Part shown: in pieces, positions 12,961-26,880 of the stretch
Numbering within the stretch: the stretch's first letter is position 1
Layout: each line of letters opens with the position of its first letter
Source of the DNA: Oreocharis arfaki
Lineage: Eukaryota; Chordata; Aves; Passeriformes; Paramythiidae
NCBI GenBank assembly: GCA_013398015.1
Contig: VZRR01002859.1
Coordinates: 744,001 to 808,000, forward strand
Direction: 5' to 3'
DNA: 64,000 nucleotides
The notes under the pieces: model-generated
What the model saw: the letters and a program-made list of their open reading frames with translations, nothing else
What the model was told of the DNA's origin: nothing
Database searches by the model: none
Translations under genes and position numbers: made by a program

Positions 12961-14834
12961 CCATATTTGTAGGCTTTTCTTATTTAAGTGTGTTAAAGAA
13001 GCATTTTTCAAACTTTTTCAATCAATGTGGACGATGAGTGTTGGTATTCCTGCAACTGGACTAATAATAAATGTTTGGTGTATTTTGATTGGACTTTTAA
13101 AGCATCCACTGGCCTAACAATAAATTCTTAGTTCCATTTACATATATATGCATGTATAATGTCTTATCTTTTGGCAAAAAAGAAAAATAAATTTGAGTGC
13201 ATCATCTGCTGCTTCTTACCTGGGGGAGTTTTCTCTTAGCTTTTTGGCCATAAGAGATTTTATTTTATCCTCCTGACTGCTTCTGTGAAGAACACATTCA
13301 TGAGGTCAGTGGTCTATTACAGGGACCAGACACAAAGACCTGAGTCTAAATAAATTACCTGTAACTACTTGGGAAGGGTCCAAGAAAAGCAGGAATTGAA
13401 CTGAGATCATGTCTGCATTCAACATAAATTCACCCTAACTGTCAGAGTAGCACTTCTCCATAGGACCTTTCATCCCCGGGGTTTCCAAGGCACTTTACCT
13501 ATGAAATCTGTGTGTTAATTATTCATTAAATTCCGGATTCATCTTCTTGATCTTTGATACACAGTAGTTATTCTACAGGACGCAGCAACAGTCAGTAGAG
13601 AGCACGGGTAGAGAAGTAAAATGTTCATTACACTAAAAGTGAATCATAAGGCAGAACGTAGTTACATGGCTGAACGTATTTTCCAGCTTAAAAAACAGCA
13701 CCTTCAGCAACATAATGCCTGTGAAATTGTCCCATGTATCAATTTGCTAATAAAAAATTGTGTCCTATTGAATCACTGACTTTTTACAGTACATTGTACT
13801 TGATAGCCATAAAGCTCTTAAGGGCCATGACCTACCGGTAAAACCCCGCAATGAAAATAATCTTTCCCTTTGATTAATTCATAATGAAACTCTTCTATTT
13901 TGACATTTTGAAGTAATTTTGATACCTGGAATTGGGAACTAACTGAAACTTTCTCAGAGGCCACAAATTTCCACTAGAGAGACAAATTTTCCAGAACGGT
14001 AATGAGTCCTTGGCATTTAGTACAACTGCATTTTAGTATGATTGGACATGCTCTGGGAGAAGAAAAATATCATTTATTCCTCCTCAGCTGGAAGAAAAAT
14101 GACAAAGGAGAAAGCTGCAAAAGAAGCCCACAATGCCAGCTTTGTCAGGGAAAATTTACATCTCTACAGTTTTAAAGGAAAAGGCTTTCTGCATTCTTCC
14201 ATTTCTGACTTTCATGTCTGAGCTGGCAATTTGCCTGAAGGACTGATCCTCTGACAGAATTATTGTCAGGGAGGTCAGCTGTAAATTTCAATCAGTCAGT
14301 ACAGGGCACAAGGAAAACATTGTCAGGAGTATTTTCCTGCAACTTGGCATCAGATATAAACACTGAATGTATGGCTCTAAGCGTAAATCTTCAAATAATA
14401 ATTCACCCTGAAAATTGATAATTTTAAATTCTAAGTACGGTCTGCTACGTAAGTACAAAATATCCACTGATAGAGCTGCTTTTCTGTGCTGTGGAGAAAA
14501 CTTTGGCCACACTTACTGCAGCCAATGAACATCTCAGAAAAGAGAAAGCAAACATTATTTTATTACAGATATTAAAGCCAAGGAATTACTGGGATAATCA
14601 CTTGCTAAGCAGTAAATTAAGAGGAACCATGCTTATAGACACAAGAATTATATTGGACATCCATATAAATTTTCTCTAAAAAAAGACTAAATTACAACAC
14701 TTGTATCCAATTTTTTGGTGTTGCCAGCTCATAGATTTTAATCATGGGGCTTTATCTTAAAACTTTAGATCTGTTATTGTCTGAAGACACCACAACATTA
14801 CTAAGAATTTAAATTAAGTTTAAAAAGCAAAGCC

Positions 14835-15020
14835 AGGGGAAAACCAAAAAAAATCCAAAAAACCCCCAAAACAACAACAAAAAATACCCCAAAAAACCCC
14901 CAACAAAACAAAACAAAACAACAACAAAAAACAACCAAACCAAAACAAAAAAAGAAAACCACAAAAAAAAAAAACAAAAACAAAAACAAAAACGCACCCC
15001 AAAAACTCCAACAAACACAC
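14835..15020. repeat. A/C-rich low-complexity tract
   Basis: About 185 bp made almost only of A and C on the plus strand: runs of A, caaaa, caacaa and ccccaaaaaa words. It is a degenerate simple repeat. Three overlapping minus-strand open frames rich in Phe, Val, Leu and Gly come from it and are not genes. Confidence 0.9.
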
Positions 15021-18000
15021 TTTATATTCCTGACCCTTCTGGTTACAGGGAGAAGCTTGAAAATGGGCCACAAAGGCAGAAAGGTCAGAAGGATATAGTC
15101 AGAAGGCATATATATTTAAGTGTTCTGACACATCTAAATGTATCATCATAAGTAACTCAATACCAAACTCATATAATAATTTTTTGAGGCCTGTTCTGCT
15201 TTCTGCAAGTTTCCAGACACCTTCAGTGCCAAACACTGTGTGTGCTGGCTGAGCTGGGACTTTGCTTCAACCACGTAGGGTCATCCCTATGTCCCTTTGG
15301 GAAGAAACAACATCAAACAGGAGAAGCAGAATTCACAATTTTGGGTCAAGTTGGGTGAGAAATTGTTACAAAACTTTCTAGCACAAGCCCCCACTGCAGG
15401 CAGCAGTATATCCCTCTGACCTCTGTAACTCTGAGGGTACAGCCATCATCTTTTAGCTGCTTATGCACATTCTCGCTCAAAGGCTGAAAGGGCAAGCAGC
15501 TCAGGCAGAAAGCTAAAGGCAGCACACGTAAATCCTCACAGGTCCAAGCACAGCCCTCCCAGTGCAACGGAGCTCAGAATCAGGTTCACACAAGGTCTGC
15601 ATGTCAGTGTTTGAAAGAAGTTCTCATAGTTTTCAAATGGGTTCCCATGGTACTGTACAGTGAACTTCAGTCCTGCTCTGCTGACACAAACCCAAGTCTT
15701 ATGTTAGCCAGATAAGCAAAGTGTTTTCACTTCTACTTACCACTTAAGACAAAAATAACTTCTGTGGTTTGTTCTGTCGTCTGGGTACAAAAGTCTTGTC
15801 TTGCTTGGTGGTTTGAGGATCCAGAAAATACAAACTGAAACAGAAGGACTGTTGCTATTGCAGTGAAAGGTCTTTTACATACTCTGCTGTTTTCTGAAAA
15901 ATAATCAGCTATTATTGGGTATATACAAGAGCTAGGACAAAAGCTTCAGACCTAAGTTTCCCTATACCAACAAAGAATGCACAGACAGGATGGAAAGAAA
16001 GGAGATACTTTCTTTAAGGATCATCTTCCTCCTTCAGAGCTGGGGACATAGAGGGGACTTTGCAGTGTTGGGGCAGGATCTTCAACAGGCCGAAGACTTG
16101 AGATGAAATTATGACCTTTCTTCCACTGTGCACCTCCTATAGACACAAAACCTTATTAGGACACAACTAAAATATTTTATATAGCTATTAGTAGTAAAAA
16201 TTCATCTAGAGAGGAAAAAAAGATTTTATTAAGTCTGTTAACAAGTGTATTCCCACTAAGAACATATTTCCATGGAGAGCATAAACTGCAGGGTCCTCAT
16301 GTAGGTTCTCCCAGCCCATCCTGCCCTACATTCCAAGTGTGTTCCCTGAGAGTGCATGGCCCAAGCTGTTCTGGAGAAAGACACGTATTATCTCTCCCCT
16401 TCTTAAGGTTTCCGTTTGAAACAGGCTGCACCAGCAAAATACCTTTTTCTCCCCCAGGTACATCAAGGAAGGGGCGCTGGGTTTTTTGTTTATTTCTTTG
16501 TTTTCCTTTAAGCTAAACAAAAAGGAGTTTTTGCCATTGCCAGAAGACACAAAGAAAGGGGAAGAGATGGTACCTCTCACACCAGGAAGAGCTAGTGGGG
16601 AAACAGAGAGGTCCCAAATAATTACAGTCTCATTCTGGGTCCCAGCCTCAGGACATCTTTTAAGTGGAACTGGAGTCCATTTTTTACAGCAGGGTTCTGT
16701 GGATTGCTAGTGACAATATTGCTATATGCAGTACTTGAATTAGGAACTAGAAATAAATTAATCTGCTTCACCCTTTGTGTGACAGTTCATGAAAAATCAC
16801 TGAAAAGGCTATCAGAAAGCAGGCAAATTTTTCTGAAGAATGCTTTCCCTGTGCTTGCAAAGTGAAAGCAAGCTTGGCAACAAAATAATATTTATATTTT
16901 TTTTATTGCCAAGGGGCTCAGTCATTGAAGTTGTGCTAATAAAGTCCACCTCAAACATTTAATTAGCCTCCTAATAAATCCATTAAGGGACTAATTTATC
17001 ACGGTGCCATTTTGCTGCTTGGCCAAGTGTCAACGGGAGACAAAAATATTTTCAGTGAATAACAGGAAAAATCTGTAGCACTGACTCCCTTTGCGTCACT
17101 ATAAAAGATGACTTCATGTATTTTAAATGAGGTTAATTTTAAACAATTTTGTCTCTTCTTCTTACCCTAAGTGCTAAGTGGTTGTGATGAGGTTAAATCC
17201 CAAAGGACAAGGTGAGGTTCTGCTGTCAAACTTCTACTGCAGAATTCAGGCAGTCAGGGGTGCACTGACTCTGATCTACTACTAATGGGCCACCTGAAAA
17301 AAGGTTAGTGTGAACCAAATATGATTTGGAGAAAGGAATCACGTCTACTGTGTTCATTCTTCCTTCAGCAGTAAGTAAACAGATCAGACAGAAACAGATC
17401 TGGCAGGATGTATCTACACTGAAAAGTAGCACTGTGCAACAGGATGGATTCGTAGAATCCCTACAATTCAAACTTCTAGAATTTTAATTATTTGGTGCTG
17501 ACAACATGATATGTGTCCACAGTATTTGAATTTTGAAGGTTTTGATTCAGTCTACCTCTGATGTGGTCAACAGAGTGAACATTTCCTCATGCCTGGAGCA
17601 CACCATAGCTTTCGTTTCAGTTAACACAGGCCAAGACTTCTCCACTGTGCACCCACAAGCATGGTAAGTAGGAACTTAACACATTTGCATTTACATCCAA
17701 AGCCTGTTCCTTGTCTGAACTCAAACATTGATACAGTTGCTACCTTTGAGTCTCTCAGCTAAGAGGTTCTGGCATGCACGGGAATTTCTTGGCCATCTTC
17801 ATGGCATAGCCAATGCTACTTTCTCTTTGGAAGTTAGTCTTCCTACCATGCTGGGATTAAGTGATATCAAAAAATTGTGCTTGCAAAGATCACAGGTGGG
17901 TTTCTGCCCTGGTGCAACACGTTATGTTCCTGAAAGAGAGAAATTCCAACCAGAGCTACAGGATTGCAATGCACAGGTGTGAAAAAACAGCTGTATCCAG

Positions 18001-21000
18001 GGTTCTGGAAATCTAGAATGTTATTTTAGACAATGAAATAAACAAATTGAGTGTCTAAAGGTTTCACATTAATACTCCTTTGGGAAAACTACAAGTTTTG
18101 AAGCAGATATAGCTGAGAAGATTAGCCATTGCAAAGTTTAAAGAAACAATTAGACTATAAACACAATTTCAATATTTTTTAAATAAAAAAAATAAAGACA
18201 AAGAAAACATTTTAGAAATTAAGTGAAATGTTCCAAAGTTGGAAAAAATTGTGTCATCTGTAGTATTTCTATGTCTGTTCTGAAAAAAATGAACTGTAGG
18301 TATTTTTAAATACTACCTTAAGAAGAACTTCCTAGCTGCCTTTTTTTTTTTTTTAATTTCTAAGATAATGGGGGAAAAAAATCAAAACAAAACAAAAAAG
18401 GCTGCCCACCCAGGGATTTAAGCCTAAGGCATCTCTTTATTGGACCAGCATCCTGGTCCTTGCCCTAAAAAAGAAATCAGCTTTCATATCTATATGAAGT
18501 ATCTTTTTCTATACCAAAGTCCAGGCCTCAGCATTCAGTGACAGATCATTTAAATCACAAAACTTCAATTAAACATTTTTAACTTCTCCAATTTTACATT
18601 GCCTGTCATTTCCTATTTCTGTCCACACCACTCGCCTCCTACGTGCTGCACATTTTGCTTTTGAATCCTCCTAAAAAGCTCCAATTAATTTATTCGTTGT
18701 TGGTAGTACTGTATATCTTTTCAGGTTTAAAATGCATGAAGGCTCAAAATTTAATCTGAATTTGTCTTAATCTTGTCATCTGTGGATCCTATAATCAAGC
18801 TACAGAGTAAAGATATAATCAAATTTTCTCTAGCTTCACTAGAGAAGTAGTCCTGACTGTAGGAGTGTTGTCTTACAGAGAATACTACTTCTCTAAGAGA
18901 GAAGACTCCTACACTTGTGTCCATCAGTAATTCCCTTTCTTCCTTTCTCTTCTCCCTGCTGCTGCCATGAAAGCAATGGTGTCTCTGAGAACCTCTTTTC
19001 ATGCACAGTTGCCACGGAAGTTGGGATATATAGCACAGGATTTTTTGCAGAAATATACAGTTTGGCTTCCCTGACATGCATGCAAAGATAAAGAATATAA
19101 ATCCGAGGTCACCACATCTGAGCTTCAAGCATTTCCGTGTACTTTGTCCATTTCTTTTTGATCCATAAGAAACTGTGGAGTTTTGGCTACAGGCCATCAA
19201 GAATGAAAGAAGAACACATCTCTAAGAAACAATCTAACTGACCCTTGAAGCAGAAGACAGATAAGATGACCCCTCAGGTTTCCTGCCAGCACACATTCTG
19301 TGGTCATTACCATTTTGCACTAAATACTCAGTTCTGGAAAAATTGCTATTATTGTGATTTTATCAATACATGTCCATGGGAATTGTAATTAGCACTATGA
19401 TTCAATAATCAACAACTTGTGTCCTTACCAGCTGGAGAGGGAGAAGTCAGAATTTCTTTTGTTCTTTAGAAGTTATTTGAAAGAGGAAGCCAGAATCACC
19501 ACATTGATGCCTTTAATTGTATCATCTATTTTGGCACTTTTTAAAGAGATATATAGATCAATAGCTTAAAAGGCGGCTACTTACAAATATGAAAAAAGAT
19601 GCATCTGCAAAAATTTCTTATTGACCACAATGATACAGTATCTCCTTTGGAATTTATGAACATTTTATACATCAAATTTTTGTTCATATGAAGGCTTAAG
19701 TAAAGTCCCGAAACATACATTTGTTCATTAAAAGAATAAAAGGAGTAAAGAATAAAGCTGTACTGAAAAGAAATCTTATCACCATGGTAACTAAACAGGC
19801 TAATTTTGTAACCAAATTTTACTGAGAGGACAGAATAGATCATTACCTCCGTATCACTTAATCAGAGATTAAGAAAACCCCCAATAAATGATGATTTCTC
19901 AATAAATAATAATTACCTGAATACAGAGTTCTAAAAAAAGACATGAAAAGCCATAGTTTCAAACATGGCTATATGATATCATCAAACACTTTCAGACAAG
20001 TACCTTTGTTTCAAAACTTTTAGAGGCTATTGGCAAAGAAGAGAACACATGAAGTTAATGATTACTTTGCTTTCAAAGAAGAGTGTAATATCTAAAGACT
20101 AACTACCTGTGCTATAGAAAATATCCCCCAAATTTTTTGAGAGAGGATCAAAATCGTGCTCAGTGTTTTGCACTGAGAAAGCAGTAGGAGAAGTGTTTGA
20201 TTGGCAGAAGTGCACAATGAGTGACGAGCTGCTCACCTTACCTACGCACCACCTACCCGTGCTCCAAACGTATGAGAATTTACAGGGGATGTGAATTTAT
20301 TAATATGCCACAGAGTGCAAATGCCTCAGATCAGTAAAGGGGCAAAAAAGATCCATCAGGCTAATTGCTATCAACATGAAGAAATGAAAGAAACATTTAA
20401 TTAATTTCTTTGTCCATTTAAGATTCGACTTTTCAGCTGAAGCTAGCAACAAAGGCTTCCATCTAATGGCAATTTTGGTGGCAGCTTCTGTGACATGCCC
20501 ATCCATCTGCAGCCTTCTACCACTTGCATCTGCTCAATAACTGAATACCCACTTCATTATTAGGACCTGGATTGCACTGAGCAGCACATTTTCATGAGTT
20601 ACCACCTATGGAGCCCTCACAGAAAGCCTGGACTTCTCTACTTCACTGTAATATATGGCCTGCTGTCCTATACTTTATGGAGCAAAATATTAATGTGCAG
20701 TATAACAAATTCCCCACCAAAATAAATTAGTTTAGTGATCATCATTTCATGGCACATTGCAAATGTCACTATTTCTTTTTGAAGATTTAATCTGTTATCT
20801 AATATGCAGAGTCTTTTTTTTCAGTTCTGGTACCGATCAAGCTATTCTGAATGAAAAAGTAATTTTTCTTTTTTTAAATAACTTTTTGTATGGCCCCATC
20901 AGGCCTAATAGAATGGAAGTAAGTTACATATCTTGCATCATAACAAATATGCATTACAATTCCTGATAAAAGCCCATGAAGACATTTCTCAATAGCACTG

Positions 21001-24000
21001 TCAGCAAGTTTTCATTCACTTCCTAACAACCAGCTAATTATACACTATGTCAGTTGCTGGGCCTTTTTTTCATCAGGCTCGTTGTAGGATTGCCTTCATT
21101 TTAACTTCATGCAATCTTAGATGTTACGATGTAGTCAGATACCATTTCCACTTACCAGTGGGTATTCCAGTATTTCATATTAAGTATTCATTGGAGCAGG
21201 AAATAAAATGATGCTGTTTTGCTTCCCTAGCAGGTACCCTAACTACCGGCCTATACAGCCCCAACCTTTTCTGCTTTCTGTCTTTAACTTAATGAATTTT
21301 TAAGTAGTGTGTACAAAGTGGATTTATTACCAGGCGATAAAAGTTAAGGGCTAGTGGAAAAACTTCATCGTGCCTGATTCTTAAATCAATGGTCTCTAAA
21401 AGAGGAAGGGGAGGGAAGATATATACTTAATCACGTTAAATGACATTTAAATATGTGTCAGGACTTCTGTGTTCCAAAAGAAAAAGTCTATTTTGTCAAT
21501 TCTGCCAGTACTGTTATATGATAAAAACTAAGTGATTTGAAGGTATGAGAGTTTAGGCAATGATGAGTAAAATTTAGCTGCAGAGTCGGGTTCAGTGACT
21601 GCAAGTCTAATGCATATTCTGTGAACATTAGTGGGAGCTAAGTGCTACACTGAAGCACTTGGAGGAGTGTGCGAGTACATCATCTTTTTGATGTATCCAC
21701 AACAGGGTATCCAGACTCTACAGGATTTATCTGATTGCTATAGAGACAGCAAAATAGTTTTCTGTTTCTTAAACAAACTCAGCATGAAAGTCATCCTTAG
21801 GAGCTCTGTGGAATTAATTTTCCACATTTCACTCCTTCTTTTTTGAGTTGTTTCCAACTTTACATGAAGTGCACGTGAGTGAGGACTAAGGAAATATACT
21901 GAGCTCTTGAATGACAAAGAATTTTCTCTGGGTTTAGTTATTTCTAATTTTGATGACAAAAATAGTGTCAAGTGAAGCATGTTAAGAATTCAAATTCGTT
22001 TACTGAGAATGTGCTGTCATAATTCAAATCCATGCTATCCATGAAACAATGCCAGCATCGTCTCCCTTTACAATAGCAAGTCATTTTAGCACAGAATTTC
22101 GGAGGTTCTGTTACAGTCTCCAAGAAGCAATAAACATCTTGAAGCAAATTTCATTAAGATTTTGTTCTGAAAAAGTGCAAAATTAAATAAAGCTCTGAGA
22201 AGATAGGCTCATTGAAGTATCTATGACATTAAGAAAAGGAAGATGTGAATTTGTTCTCTCCCTGCAGCCTCACTTCACTGGATAAGTGTAAAGCAACACA
22301 GGATAGGAAACACTCCAGCTTTCCCTAATGCATGACTAAAACATAGGGCCTAAACTAAACCTACCCTGCATATTATAAGGGACTGTATGATAAGAAGATA
22401 CTAAGTCGAGTAAAGAAGGTTGGTTTTACAAACAGAAGAAGAAACACCTATGGATTCACCACACAAATCTACTGAAGCCTAACGTAGGACTGAGAAGCTG
22501 ATAGTTATGCTAAAAGCCTACTTGGTTGCCTAACTATCATAAGGATAACTACTATGGAGAGCTAAAACTTCATGGACAGACAATCCTGGAAAAACCTTCA
22601 CATGTTTGAAACAACAGATCTGCAAGAAGTCAGTCCAGCTTTACAGTATGAAATATCACTATTTATTGCCAAGAGGCAGGCCTCTTAAGAAGTGGGAGGC
22701 AATGAACACCTTATTCTCTACCTCTGCACAAAACCAGTCACTTGGGAAGCATCTTTGCATCAACGGAAAAGACGGCACTGGTAATAAAAGAGGCAGAAGA
22801 GCTCTGACAGAGTGCACTCACTGAGTAAACAAGTTCAATTAAAAATTTATCTCTTCCTAATTCAACCACAGAGAAAGCAAGAATACGCATCCCAAATGCA
22901 GATGTTTGGCATTTAATGCCATTTGGTTTTAGGAGGAAAAGGAAAAAAAAAAGACAATCTGACATACCATTTCTCCATAGAAATCCAAAAGAACTGGGTC
23001 TGGAAAGGAAGTTAGAAGTCTAAGCAAGTGTGTGGGAAGTGAAGAGAGATGGCCATTGGGCAAGTTCAGTTCTCAGCTGCTGCATGAGACATTAAACGGT
23101 ATCTCATCAGCTCAGAGCAGCCCTGCCTGGAACACCTGATTAACCTGGCTGGAACAAATAGCATCCAGAAAGAGAAGTGATAAGGAAGATATCTTGCAGA
23201 AAAGAACTTGACACTGCATGCTTAGTTCTTTCATTTCTTGGATGCAGAGGCAAACTTGCCCTGTGAGGAACCTGACAAAATATAAAGGGCAATCTCTCCA
23301 TGCTCAGGTAAAAGAAGAAAAACATTTACTGTGCCATGAGTTCCTCCACTTCTGGCAGTCAAGGACTGGATATGTTCTTCTGGATCTATATCAGACTTCT
23401 ATTGCACATTGTGAGTAGCTGTAAGAATATGGCTCTTCTTTTAGAACATTATACACTTTAATTTTAAAATTCCACATGTGGATTAAGCCTGCTGTTTTAG
23501 ACTGAAGGCATTAATTGAATCATAAAGTTAACACTGCAGTTAACCTATTCCTACAAATGATTTTAAAAAGGTGCAGCCATCTTCTAAAATGTTCATCCAA
23601 GCAAGGTCTTTATTTATTGCTGTTGGTTAAGTTCTATAGTTCTTAAATTATTAAGTCCTATAGTTCTAAATTATTCCTTTGTCTAACTCACAGCCTAAAA
23701 GCCATTTTAATATTCTCACATAAGTTTTATGTGGCTTAAATACCTTTCTCATTCCCTTTCTTATTCAGGTATATGCTCTAACAGAGCATCCAAAAAAGTA
23801 ATCAAACAACCTTTGTAGAAAAAAGTGTTTATTACAGCTTTTCTTATATTTCCGTACAGATGGGAAAAAATACTATTTTACTTTTCAAAAATATACTTAA
23901 TTGAAAGGAATTTTCTTTCTGGCACTTTCCTTATCTGGACTATCCAAGTATTCCTAAAAGTTTACACACATGCAGACAGGTAAAGAACTTTTTTTCTTTT

Positions 24001-24654
24001 GTATGTCAGTAAACAAAACATAAGACAGAAAAGGGAGATTAAGGAGGACTTAAGACATAAAATAACAGGATGTGCAAATGCTTCAGGGCTTTCTGCTTTT
24101 GTACTTGTGAATAGGAATGACTCTTACAAGTGCTGCAGTTAATGCTAGACTTTATGTAGATGAGATTAGGGGACAAAGAGAAAACATTGGAAGGTTGATA
24201 GCTTATAGTGATAGCATTACCTTTCTTCCTTCCATTACCTATCCTTCCAGGATAGCCTGAGTTGTGTGCCAGGGCTTGAATCTTCCCTCTAATTACTTGC
24301 TGACCCAGTGAACAAAACACATTGGTCACACATCCAAGTCTTTCATGCTGTGATTTACTCTTCTTTGCAGCACTATGCTGGGCCATTAGACAAATCAGCC
24401 ATAGCACTTTCTAAGACCATGAGTCAATGAGTTGGATTACTGCCAATTCAGAAAAGTCTCGTTAAAAGTAGCTGTTAAAAGTTATTCAGCTGGAGCTCCT
24501 GAATTTCTAAAATTATCAGGACCAGAATTTAAAGGTTCCATCATTTACAAGAGCCTTTAGTACCCTTTTGGAAAGCAACAAAGAAAAAAAAATACACTTT
24601 TTAAATAACTGATTGCAAAAACCTACATATAAGGTAGCTCCCTTTTTATGGGCT
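15021..24654. other. Intergenic, no gene recognised
   Basis: About 9.6 kb of unique AT-rich DNA. Notable points are a TAAT-rich block at 16.9-17.12 kb, a tRNA-like hairpin block at 18.40-18.47 kb and interleaved inverted repeats at 18.84-18.91 kb. The 149-codon minus-strand frame at 18751-19200 has no recognisable domain. Confidence 0.65.
18342..18356. repeat. Poly(T) tract
   Basis: About 15 consecutive T residues about 45 bp left of the tRNA-like hairpin block at 18400-18465. It could be part of an old retroposed copy. Confidence 0.75.
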
Positions 24655-25276
24655 GTCCTGACAGCCAGGTGGGCCATCGGTGTCCTGGGGGGCATCAGGC
24701 ACAGCATCACCGGCTGGGCAAGGGAGGGATTGTTCCGCTCTGCTCTGCACTGGGGCGGCCTCACCTCAACTGCTGGGGGCAGTTTTGGGTGCAACAATGC
24801 AATAATGATATAAAGCTATTAGAGATCTTCCAAAGGAGGACAACAAAGATGGTGAAGGGCTTTGAGGGGAAGCCGTGTAAGGAGTGACTGAAGGCACTTG
24901 GTGTGTTCAGCCTGGAGAAGAAGAGGCTGAGGACAGACCTCACTGCAGCTGCAACTTCCTCATGAGGGGAAGAGGAAGGGCAGGCACTGATCTCTTCTCT
25001 GTATGTATCTCAGGACCTGAGGGAATGGCCTGAAGCTGTGTCAGGGGAGGTTTAGGTTGGATATTAGAAGTTTCTTTACCCAGAGGGTGGTTGAGCACTG
25101 GAACAGGCTCCTCAGGGCAGTGGTCACAGCACCAGCCTGACAGAGTTCAAGAAGCATTTGGACAAAACTCTCAGGCACATGGTGTGACTCTTGGGGATGG
25201 TTCTGTGCAGGGCCAGAAGCTGGAATCAATAATCCTTGTGGGTCCCTTCCAACTCAGCATATTCCATGATTCATGG
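24655..25276 (+). mobile_element. CR1 LINE fragment with 3' end
   Basis: About 620 bp of CR1 in plus orientation. It carries the ORF2 region (gacagccaggtgggcc, gttcagcctggagaagaaga), the stretch ggttggatattagaagtttc, cactggaacaggctcctcag, and the tail tcccttccaactcagcatat...ccatgattc. Reading frames are broken. Open frames on either strand here are not genes. Confidence 0.93.
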
Positions 25277-26639
25277 CAAAAGTTACCATTTTTACTTGCA
25301 AACAAGACCAGCTGCAACTCTAGATATAGCCAATCTTCACTTTTTTTGGCCTGTTTCATTGCCATTGGGGCAGGGGAGGAGACATGCCTACATAAACTAC
25401 TAAGGCTATAAAAGGAAATCTTGGTTCATTAAATGTGGCTTGATCCTTGCAAGTGCTCAAATAGTCTTTTGAAAAGAGAACTGATGAATTTATTATATAC
25501 ATACCACTTACTGCAATCAAAAAAAAAAAAAATCCAGGCCTCTTAAAGTGTCATGTGGTATTCAGTAAAAAGAAGGATTAGTTCCCCAAAGTCAATACTG
25601 TTCTTAACATTCAGAAGTTCTGCTGCAATGGTAGAGATATGAAGTATGGCTGAAGGCACAAAGAGCCAAACCTGTGATAGAAAAGCTAGGCTATTCTTTT
25701 TTTCATATATGCAGTAGTTTAGGCTGAAATGACATTCTCAATAGAAAAGGAAGTGCTGGGGAGAATTTTATAATCAGTATTCAGGTAGAGTTCTTCAGCA
25801 TGACAATAGTGCTCTCACACATGGCTTCTAAGTAGCTGTTACAAATAGATTTTTGCAAGGTACCATATTTTTGTATCTCTTCTTCTGAATACCTTAAAAA
25901 CCCAACTGTATCATTAATGCCTTAATCTAAAGCCTGTGATAATCTATAACAATGAAGGATTTAAGAAGGGAAGAAAAAAAGCATTTAAATAACAAGTGTG
26001 TCATTTAGTAATGAGCAAACACGTGTGGGCTTCTGCTTAATTTCTACTTGAAAATGCAAGACCCCACAGTGCAAGACCGAGCAGTATCGGAGCAGAAACC
26101 ATTTGTCTCTGCTACAGGAATCCCAAGAGATGCAGATATGATTGGACTTCATTATTGCTGACATTTCACAAAGCCATTTAAAGAGAGTGCTCTCATTCCT
26201 ACCACTTACAGTCAACTATTGGGTAAATCTAGTTACACGTGAAGAGTACAGATTTGGAATGAGAAGAGGACAGGAAGGTTGTAGGGGCATTTGGGCCAAC
26301 ATTTAGCATTTGTAATGGCTAACAGAAACATGAATACATATACATGTCTGTATGTGTGTGTAAATGCTATCATAGGCACACACAAGCATAAAGGCACTTG
26401 TCATGATCATTCGACAGCGAGCCATGGGTTCCTCACTTATTTCATCAAGGTCAGTAAGGGAAGATTGAGCACAAAGACATTAGCACCTAAGGAGACCATT
26501 TATCTCAAGTATATGATAAAACATGAGACTGAACAGATGATGAATCAAGCCAAAAGTGAGAACTGACAGAGAATGAGAGCAGACAACAGAAAAGAGTTTT
26601 CAAGAGCCTCACTGCTATGCAGAAAGGGGTGAGATACAT
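25277..26639. other. Intergenic, nothing recognised
   Basis: Unique sequence with one poly(A) tract. Confidence 0.65.
25518..25532. repeat. Poly(A) tract
   Basis: About 14 consecutive A residues in otherwise unique DNA. Confidence 0.8.
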
Positions 26640-26880
26640 TAAAAAAATAATTTCCAGTTTGTGCCCACTGTCTCTGGTCTTGCCACTGGGGACCACTTGA
26701 AAAAAGCCTGCCTCTGTCCTCTTTTGCAGCCTCCCTTCAGGTATTTCTACACATTGATGAGATCCTCCTGAGCCTTTTCGTGTCCAGGCAGGATAAAACA
26801 AGCTCTGTCAGTCTTTTCTCATATGAAAAGCATCCCACTCCTTTACATATTTTTGTGGGCTTTCAGCCATGTGGCCACTT
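26640..26880 (-). mobile_element. CR1 LINE internal fragment
   Basis: Reverse complement of the CR1 segment near the end of ORF2: ttgtgcccactgtctctggt, attgatgagatcctcctgag, then agctctgtcagtcttttctc and atgaaaagcatcccactcct. Both ends are truncated and the 3' tail is absent. Confidence 0.85.

Larger units (their letters stand above)
10591..14834. other. Intergenic, no gene recognised
   Basis: Unique AT-rich DNA with the TA microsatellite at 11.13 kb and the GC-rich block at 12.56-12.96 kb. No exon with supporting splice sites was found. Confidence 0.65.

Noticed and set aside
14801..15109. Three overlapping minus-strand open frames rich in Phe/Val/Leu
   Set aside because: Direct translation of an A/C-rich low-complexity tract; all frames give similar hydrophobic repeats and there is no splice or family support.
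18751..19200. 149-codon minus-strand open frame
   Set aside because: No recognisable domain, no splice-site support, and it overlaps the inverted-repeat structure; probably chance.
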